Assembly (NCBI GenBank): GCA_964588665.1
Contig: CAZPQQ010000038.1
Location: 1-29,475, forward strand
DNA: 29,475 nucleotides
From: UBA2160 sp964588665
GTDB lineage: Bacteria > Chloroflexota > Dehalococcoidia > Lucifugimonadales > UBA1123
Direction of reading: 5' to 3'
Position 1 is the first letter of the stretch. The number at the start of each line of letters is the position of its first letter. Shown here piece by piece: positions 24,355 through 29,475 of the stretch. The notes beneath the pieces are model-generated. The model searched no databases. It was not told where the DNA came from and saw nothing but the letters and a program-made list of their open reading frames with translations. Position numbers and translations under genes: made by a program.

Positions 24355-25626
24355 CTAGTCGGCAACCCGCAGAAATGCGGCTTTCATTCGTTTGCTGGCA
24401 AGTTCGAGGTCTTCGATGGGGGCGTTGGAGAACGCCAACCGGAAGTGGGTTTTGTCGGCGTCGAAGCCGTCTTTGAAGAAGAATGAACCCGTGGGGAACA
24501 TCAGCCCTTCCTCGGCGGCCGCGTCGGCCAATTCGGCAGACCCGACGCCGATGCACTCGACCCACAGGAAGAAGCCCCCTTCCGGTCGGATGAACCTGAT
24601 GTAGGGCTCACAGTCCTCTATCAACGACTCGCTCAGCGTCTTGCACTTCAGCGCATAAAGGGCACGCATCCGCTCGACGTGGGGTTCGAGCGCTCCCGAG
24701 TCCACGTATCGGGCCAAAGCTCTCTGGACCAACGGATTGTTTCCCATGTCGAATCGCACCCTCGCGAGGGCGTCGATGTATTCAGGGATGGCCTCGACCC
24801 AGCCGACTCGCGTGCCGGTTGCGATAATCTTGCTGAACGACCCCATCCTGAGCACGCCCTGTCCGCCTGAAAGCGAGAACATTGACGGAGGAGGAGGCTC
24901 GTCGTAGTAGAGCTCGGTGTAGGCGGCGTCTTCGAGGATCATGACGCCGTATTCGGCGCATACGTCGAGGAGCTCGAGACGGCGGTCAAGCGACATGGTC
25001 AGTCCGGACGGGTTGTGAAAGTCGGGGATCACGTAGACGAACTTGACCCGCTTGCCGTCGGCGACCGCCCGTTCGATGCACGCCTTAACGCCGTCCACCG
25101 ATGTGCCCTGCTCGTCGATGCCAGTCTCGACCACGTCCGCCATGTGCCCTCGGATCGTCCGAACCGTGCCGGAGAAACTGGGGCCCTCGACGATGGCGAT
25201 GTCGCCGGGATTCAGGAAGGCGTTGCAGATATTGTCTAGAGCGCCGGAGCTGCCGTTGTGCATCGTGAAGTTGTCGGGACTGAGGTCCATTCCTTCGATG
25301 ACGCTCTGGCGGCGGGCGATGGACTCGCGGAGCCCTTCGAAGCCGAGAAGGCCTCCGTAGGTCATGGAATCGTCGCGCTCTTCGGCGAGCACGGCCAAGA
25401 GCGATTCACGGAGTTCCGCCACGGGCACGGTCGGTCCGTCAGGGATGCCTCCGGCGAGTGCGATGGGATTCTCGACCTGGGTCGGAGCGATCCAGGATCT
25501 GCCCGCGTCAGTCGGGCTTCCGGCGCCGATTGTCATCACGGAGTCTGAGAGCAATTCTTGGATATCCCGCTGCCCCCAACTCCGGGCCAATTGGCCGGCC
25601 AAGTCACCTACATCGCTAACTGCCAT
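24355..25626 (-). CDS. PLP-dependent aminotransferase, class I/II (2-aminoadipate aminotransferase / MocR-domain-like)
   Basis: A 423-residue fold-type I aminotransferase. Seen: substrate/cofactor region ALAGGIPDG (57-64), TYGGLLGFEGLRESIARR, the cofactor stretch NGSSGALDNICNAFLNPGD, VYVIPDFHNPSGLTMS (N205), ILEDAAYTELYY (D233, Y236), the Schiff-base lysine in GSFSKIIATGTRVGW (K266, R273), and the carboxylate-binding arginine in HFRLAFSN (R396). This pattern is shared by LysN-like 2-aminoadipate aminotransferases and MocR catalytic domains, and there is no DNA-binding domain. The amino acid is not predictable. The ATG at 25626 has AAGGAG five bases upstream. A TAGTAT at 25662-25657 on the minus strand is a weak -10 candidate. 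Confidence 0.92.
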   Translation of the reverse strand: MAVSDVGDLAGQLARSWGQRDIQELLSDSVMTIGAGSPTDAGRSWIAPTQVENPIALAGGIPDGPTVPVAELRESLLAVLAEERDDSMTYGGLLGFEGLRESIARRQSVIEGMDLSPDNFTMHNGSSGALDNICNAFLNPGDIAIVEGPSFSGTVRTIRGHMADVVETGIDEQGTSVDGVKACIERAVADGKRVKFVYVIPDFHNPSGLTMSLDRRLELLDVCAEYGVMILEDAAYTELYYDEPPPPSMFSLSGGQGVLRMGSFSKIIATGTRVGWVEAIPEYIDALARVRFDMGNNPLVQRALARYVDSGALEPHVERMRALYALKCKTLSESLIEDCEPYIRFIRPEGGFFLWVECIGVGSAELADAAAEEGLMFPTGSFFFKDGFDADKTHFRLAFSNAPIEDLELASKRMKAAFLRVAD

Positions 25627-26153
25627 CGTTGCTCCTTGTCATCCGTAAGCGCTCGATACTATTACCGGAAGGCTGCGATCCTTCGCCCAAGCCTTATTCG
25701 ATCGCACATCCACCGCGTTGGGATCAACGCCGTCCTACCGGTGACCGCATGCGCCTTTCGCCCGTGGCACACGAGAACGAATCGACGGTCTTCTAGCAAG
25801 ACGATCAGTCGACATCGCGGTCCACTGCCGTCCTCAATGCCAGGCACGAGGCAGGCGGTGATTCTAGCGCATAGCGTAGTATCCCACATTGTGCCGCCGT
25901 CGCGCGAATTCACAGCATGTTACACCAAATTCGTTGGCAGCGTGGCTGCCGCATTCGACGACTGCCGATCTATTCACGATCGTATCCTGTCGTTTCGCCG
26001 AAGCATGCGTTGAAGTGCACTGCAATGCTCGTCGTCGGGCTATCTGGTCACGCATCCTGAGGGCAGTTGAAATTCAGGCATGCCCGAATCCGTTCTGGTA
26101 GGATGTTGACGCCAATTCAGCGGCTACGGCTTACCGAAAGAAGAGGTGACCCT
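25627..26153. other. Divergent intergenic region without recognised gene
   Basis: This stretch of 527 bases separates the divergent aminotransferase and RidA-like genes. Open frames exist but have no ribosome-binding sites and no recognisable protein. The middle (25860-26000) is AT-richer than the genes around it and probably holds the promoters. Nothing firmer is visible. Confidence 0.5.
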
Positions 26154-26819
26154 GTGGGCAGACACTATGACGAGGCGGCGATACCGGACGAGCTGCGACG
26201 GAACTTCAATGTCTATGACCGTATCGGAGAGTTGGGGCTGTCCCTCGGCTCCTTCGAGAACGAGGTCACTTCACTGGCCGGGGCCGGAATCGCCGGGGTC
26301 GTGCTCCACGAGGGCGGACTCGTGTATCTTTCGGGAACCGGCGGCGGCACGTATCCGATAAACGACGATCCCGACCGGATCGAGCACGGTAAGGCCGGCG
26401 CGCGAGACGCTGCCGACGTGCTGATTCGCAGGCTCCACTGGGCGCTGAGCTGCGGTGGCGAGGGCGACTTGAACGACGTGTTGTACACGGTCAAAGCGCT
26501 GGGCATGGTCGTCACACCGGGCGGCGGCGCCACCAGCGCCGGACCTCCCGTAACCAACGGCTTCTCGTTCCGATGGCATTCCGTCTTCGGGGGCCCCTCG
26601 GGCGACTACGCGGTAAACGGCATCGACCCGGGCGGATTCGCCGGCATCCACGCTCGAAGCGCAATCGGCGGATTCGACGGCAGGTTCTCGATCGAGCCGG
26701 AGATCATCGTCGCCGTGCCAGCATCGCTTGCTCGCGAGATCATCGCGAACCGCGGCTGGGTGTTCCCGCTGCCGCCAGTGATGCTGGAGAAGGTCACCGC
26801 GGCGCGGTCCGGGGCGTAG
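26154..26819 (+). CDS. RidA (YjgF/YER057c/UK114) family protein, enlarged
   Basis: A 221-residue RidA-superfamily protein; RidA members deaminate reactive enamine/imine intermediates released by PLP enzymes. The core is seen as LVYLSGTGG (56-64), the helix ARDAADVLIRRLHWALSCGGEGDLNDVLYTVKALGMV, and GIHARSAIGGFDGRFSIEPEIIV, which carries the conserved arginine of the active site (R168). It is longer than ordinary RidA (about 125-150 residues), with about 40 extra N-terminal residues, an insert around 122-160 and a C-terminal tail from about 190, so it belongs to an atypical subgroup. The GTG at 26154 has GAGGTGA four bases upstream; an ATG at 26103 is a possible earlier start. The divergent neighbour is a PLP aminotransferase, a sensible functional partner. 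Confidence 0.85.
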   Translation: MGRHYDEAAIPDELRRNFNVYDRIGELGLSLGSFENEVTSLAGAGIAGVVLHEGGLVYLSGTGGGTYPINDDPDRIEHGKAGARDAADVLIRRLHWALSCGGEGDLNDVLYTVKALGMVVTPGGGATSAGPPVTNGFSFRWHSVFGGPSGDYAVNGIDPGGFAGIHARSAIGGFDGRFSIEPEIIVAVPASLAREIIANRGWVFPLPPVMLEKVTAARSGA

Positions 26820-27026
26820 TTGGGGGCGCTGAGCTTGGTCCGCCTAAGGCCGACCAGAGCACAGGAGACACCGGTGGGCTCGGTCTTTAGGCCGACCCTG
26901 GGTGGTACCTGGCTCGGCCCCGATTCTTTTCGGGCCAGAGCATTGTGGTGAGCCCCCACGGGTTGTCGTCGGTCCCGGCGCATGAATACGGAGGCTGCGA
27001 TCGACGAGAACATCGCGGCTCTTTCC

Positions 27027-27056
27027 TTGACCGTGTGGCCGCGCGATACGTACACT
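27027..27056 (+). promoter_or_regulatory. Probable promoter of pncB
   Basis: TTGACC (27027-27032) and TACACT (27051-27056) are separated by 18 bases, giving a leader of about 40 bases with GGAGGAG before the TTG start at 27104. The -35 is a five-of-six match and the -10 is moderate. Confidence 0.45.
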
Positions 27057-27103
27057 GTGGCGCATCGCCGAACTCGAACCAATCGCTCGATGGAGGAGTT
27101 GCC

Positions 27104-28471
27104 TTGAGTCGATCGGAGCTCTCCGACGCTCTGTTCACTGACCTGTACCAGGTGACCATGGCACAGGCTTATTGGCAGAACGATGTGACCGGCAAAGCCA
27201 CATTCGATCTGTACTTCCGCAACTTCCCGCCGAATCGCGAGTACTACGTCTTCGCCGGGCTGGAGGACATTCTCGACTACCTCGAAGGCTTGAGTTTCGG
27301 GGACGAGGATATGGCGGCGCTCAACGCAATGGGCATATTCGACCAGGGTTTCTTGGAGTTTCTGTCGAAACTTCGATTCACGGGGCGGGTCCGCACGATG
27401 TCGGAAGGCACGCTCCTCTTCGCCGACGAACCGGTTCTCGAAGTCTCCGGCCCGATCATCGAGTGTCAGCTTGCAGAGACCTTCATCGTCAACCAGATCA
27501 GCCTGCAGACGATGCTGGCCACCAAAGCGGCGCGAATGGTTCACGCCGCCAAAGGCCGGCTCCTGGTCGACTTCGCCGGCAGACGCACCCACGGGACCGA
27601 CTCGGCGATGAAGCTGGCGCGGTCGTCGTACATCGTCGGGTTCGCCGGCACCAGCAACGTACGGGCAGCGGCGACCTACGGCATCCAGGCCCACGGGACG
27701 ATGGCCCACTCATTCGTCAGCGCGTTTCCAACGGAGGCGGACTCGTTCAGGGCGTACGGCCAGTCGTTTCCCGAATCCAGCACATTCTTGGTGGACACGT
27801 ACGACACCGAATCAGGCGTCCGCAACGCCGTCGACATCGCCAACGAGATGAAACAACGCGGCCAGATGCTGCGAGCGGTGCGCCTGGACAGCGGCGACCT
27901 GCTCGAACTATCGAAGGTCGCCCGGCGATTGCTCGACGAGGCGGGACTCGGGGACGTCATGGTCCTCGCGTCCGGCGGACTTGACGAGTACTCCATCGAA
28001 GCATTGGTGAAGGCGGGCGCCCCCATTGGCGGCTTCGGAGTCGGCACCAGACTGGGTTCGTCCGCCGACGCGCCCCACACCGAGTTCGTGTACAAGCTCG
28101 TCGCGTTCGAGGGTAAACCCGTCGTGAAGCTGAGCTCGCAAAAAGCCAACCTGCCCGGAGCCAAACAGGTATGGCGGGAGATCGACGACGACGGCTTGTT
28201 CCGGCGAGACGTTGTCGCGTTGGAGCATGAATCGACACCCTCTCCAGCGGCTGAGCCGCTGCTGAACGAAGTCATGCAACATGGCAAGGCATCGGCGCCC
28301 TATCCCGATCTGGACCAAATGAGGCAGCGATTCCAAGGCCAGTTCGAACGCCTGCCAGAGCGCTTGAAGGAACTCGAGGCGAATCATACGTACGACGTCA
28401 CCATGTCTGAGGCTCTTCATGAATTGACCGACTCCACGCAGCTCAGGGCACGGCGGCAAGAGTCTCAGTGA
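27104..28471 (+). CDS. pncB: Nicotinate phosphoribosyltransferase
   Basis: It converts nicotinate and PRPP to nicotinate mononucleotide, coupled to ATP hydrolysis, in the NAD salvage (Preiss-Handler) pathway. The 455-residue protein has the family features TDLYQVTMAQAYW (12-24), FRNFPPNREYYVFAGLEDIL, VDFAGRRTHGTDSAMKLAR (155-173), FAGTSNV, HGTMAHSFV (197-205, containing the likely active-site histidine), VDTYDTESGV (230-239), VRLDSGDL (259-266) and GAPIGGFGVGTRLG. The TTG at 27104 follows GGAGGAG by five bases and fits the family N-terminus; longer in-frame readings back to 26945 have no support. Its stop overlaps the GTG of the next gene by 4 bases, so the two are translationally coupled. 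Confidence 0.94.
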   Translation: MSRSELSDALFTDLYQVTMAQAYWQNDVTGKATFDLYFRNFPPNREYYVFAGLEDILDYLEGLSFGDEDMAALNAMGIFDQGFLEFLSKLRFTGRVRTMSEGTLLFADEPVLEVSGPIIECQLAETFIVNQISLQTMLATKAARMVHAAKGRLLVDFAGRRTHGTDSAMKLARSSYIVGFAGTSNVRAAATYGIQAHGTMAHSFVSAFPTEADSFRAYGQSFPESSTFLVDTYDTESGVRNAVDIANEMKQRGQMLRAVRLDSGDLLELSKVARRLLDEAGLGDVMVLASGGLDEYSIEALVKAGAPIGGFGVGTRLGSSADAPHTEFVYKLVAFEGKPVVKLSSQKANLPGAKQVWREIDDDGLFRRDVVALEHESTPSPAAEPLLNEVMQHGKASAPYPDLDQMRQRFQGQFERLPERLKELEANHTYDVTMSEALHELTDSTQLRARRQESQ

Positions 28472-29367
28472 CCGCGTTCGAACAAATGCAGTCGAGGGTC
28501 GACCGTGGCGAGGTCGTCATCCTTGACGGCGCCACCGGCACTGAGCTCCAAAGGCGGGGCGTGCCGATGCACGGGGTTTGCTGGAGCGCCACAGCGCTGA
28601 CGAGCCACCCCCACGTCGTGCGCCAGATCCACGAAGACTACATCCGCGCGGGCGCCGACATCATCATCACGAACACGTTCTCGACTGACCGCCCGACGCT
28701 CAAGCTGGCAGACATAGGCGACCAGGCACGCGATCTAACCCTGCACGCAGTCGCCCTGGCGAAGGACGCTCGCGACTCGGCGGCAGACCGGCCAGTGTGC
28801 ATCGCCGGTTCGATGGCGCGGCATGGCGAGGGACTGGAACGCGCACCAACGCCCGACGAAGCCAAGGCAGCATACCGAGAGCTCGCCCACCTCCTGGCGG
28901 AAGGCGGCGTCGACCTCATCATGCTGGAGATGATGCGGGACATAGAAAGCACTGCCCTCGCGATCGAAGCCGCGGTGTCCACGGGACTGCCGACGTGGGT
29001 CGGCTTCAGTTGCAAGCTGAGCGACGACGGGAGCGATGTCGTGCTCCTGGACAGCCGAGGCGAGAGCTTCGCCGAGGCGCTGGATACGCTGATGCCGCTG
29101 GGCGCCAGTCTCGTGTCCGTGATGCACTCAGACATCGCCGCAACCGACGCGGCCCTGAGTGTCGTCAGAGAGCGGTGGAGCGGTCCATCGGGAGCATATC
29201 CACAGGCAGGCAGAATGGTCATGCCCAACTGGCAGTTCGAGGACGCGATCGCGCCGGACGAATACCTGTCAATCGCCCGCGCGTGGGTGGATTCGGGCGT
29301 GCAGGTGGTCGGTGGTTGTTGCGGCATCGGCCCGCAGCACATCCGGGCGCTGGCGGACGGGTTGTAG
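28468..29367 (+). CDS. Homocysteine S-methyltransferase-like protein with altered zinc site
   Basis: A 299-residue homocysteine-binding (S-methyltransferase, Pfam S-methyl_trans) domain protein. Seen: DGATGTELQRRGVP (20-33), ADIIITNTFSTDRPTLK (63-79), CIAGSMARHG, LLAEGGVDLIMLEMM (142-156), the stretch TWVGFSCKLSDDG (176-188), and the C-terminal VGGCCGIGP (C284, C285). In zinc-dependent members the first zinc cysteine sits in a GxNC motif; here the aligned stretch is SVMHSD, placing H220 where the cysteine is expected. It may bind metal with His, or transfer a methyl group differently. The GTG start overlaps the pncB stop by 4 bases. It could supply methionine, but with this change the substrate is uncertain. 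Confidence 0.88.
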   Translation: MTAFEQMQSRVDRGEVVILDGATGTELQRRGVPMHGVCWSATALTSHPHVVRQIHEDYIRAGADIIITNTFSTDRPTLKLADIGDQARDLTLHAVALAKDARDSAADRPVCIAGSMARHGEGLERAPTPDEAKAAYRELAHLLAEGGVDLIMLEMMRDIESTALAIEAAVSTGLPTWVGFSCKLSDDGSDVVLLDSRGESFAEALDTLMPLGASLVSVMHSDIAATDAALSVVRERWSGPSGAYPQAGRMVMPNWQFEDAIAPDEYLSIARAWVDSGVQVVGGCCGIGPQHIRALADGL

Positions 29368-29402
29368 GCGGACACCTGACCTGCGCACTCGTACTTGGCC
29401 GG

Positions 29403-29475
29403 TCACGCCTCGCGACCGGCGGCCAGCCTGCGCATGAACGCGATCGTTGCCTCTTCTTTTCGATCATGGAAGGAC
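29403..29475 (-). CDS. Probable C-terminal fragment of a gene cut by the window edge
   Basis: On the minus strand one frame is open from the right edge to a TGA at 29405-29403, giving the last 23 residues SFHDRKEEATIAFMRRLAAG plus REA. The charged helical end looks like a natural C-terminus, and the position, 35 bases from the convergent methyltransferase stop, is sensible. An overlapping 83-codon minus-strand frame is arginine/proline-rich shadow sequence. A 7-pair hairpin (29398-29404 with 29414-29420) lies at the junction. The product is unknown. Confidence 0.4.
   Translation of the reverse strand, partial: SFHDRKEEATIAFMRRLAAGREA

Noticed and set aside
26900..26909. GGGTGGTACC, matching the core of a T-box antiterminator
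   Set aside because: The bases after it do not continue the T-box consensus, no specifier stem-loop is evident, a better promoter lies downstream (27027-27056), and pncB is not a T-box-type gene. A 9-10 base match is likely by chance in 29 kb.
26606..27709. A 367-codon minus-strand open frame opposite the RidA-like and pncB genes
   Set aside because: It spans two well-recognised plus-strand genes in antisense and has no family motif; it is a high-GC shadow.

Overview
The window looks like a scaffold from a high-GC, probably uncultured member of the Chloroflexota (Dehalococcoidia or SAR202-like). This is an inference. It rests on the lipoprotein substrate-binding protein with a Glu/Val/Lys/Pro repeat linker, a luciferase-like oxidoreductase beside amidohydrolase and acyl-CoA genes, frequent TTG and GTG starts, and a run of exactly 100 N (6854-6953) that marks a scaffold join. 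No rRNA, tRNA, CRISPR array, transposase or phage gene was seen.

Region 1 (46-14279) is built from two related dipeptide/oligopeptide ABC transporter blocks on the minus strand, in the order substrate-binding lipoprotein, DppB-type permease, DppC-type permease. Block 1 (about 2139-7160) continues into one gene that fuses both ATPases (46-2142). Block 2 (8335-12292) has no ATPase gene here and may share that one. Each binding-protein gene is followed by a strong intercistronic hairpin. Each block has a long non-coding leader (about 1 kb), and short blocks of sequence similarity lie in the same order in both leaders. Beyond each leader, on the plus strand, is an amidohydrolase: intact next to block 2 (13407-14279) and a frameshifted remnant next to block 1 (8133-8334). 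The whole unit therefore seems to be an old tandem duplication. The most striking gene is the block 1 DppB permease (3089-5002). An approximately 335-residue Asp-box (Ycf48/BNR-like) seven-repeat beta-propeller is inserted in frame in its first extracytoplasmic loop.

Region 2 (14293-19005) holds a luciferase-like oxidoreductase with an unrecognised conserved protein upstream, a small protein that may be a dimeric alpha/beta barrel, an SbcD-like metallophosphoesterase, a CoA-binding-domain protein, and an unrecognised 120-residue protein that ends at a clear intrinsic terminator.

Region 3 (19099-25626) has a MenB/BadI-like crotonase divergent from thiL (thiamine-phosphate kinase), whose promoter predicts a leaderless mRNA. 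It continues with an acyl-CoA synthetase, a beta-lactamase-fold serine hydrolase and a PLP aminotransferase. Three palindromic, REP/MITE-like elements lie between these genes.

Region 4 (26154-29475) has an enlarged RidA-family protein, then pncB (nicotinate phosphoribosyltransferase) overlapping by 4 bases a homocysteine S-methyltransferase-like gene in which the first zinc cysteine appears to be histidine. A probable gene fragment on the minus strand runs off the right edge.
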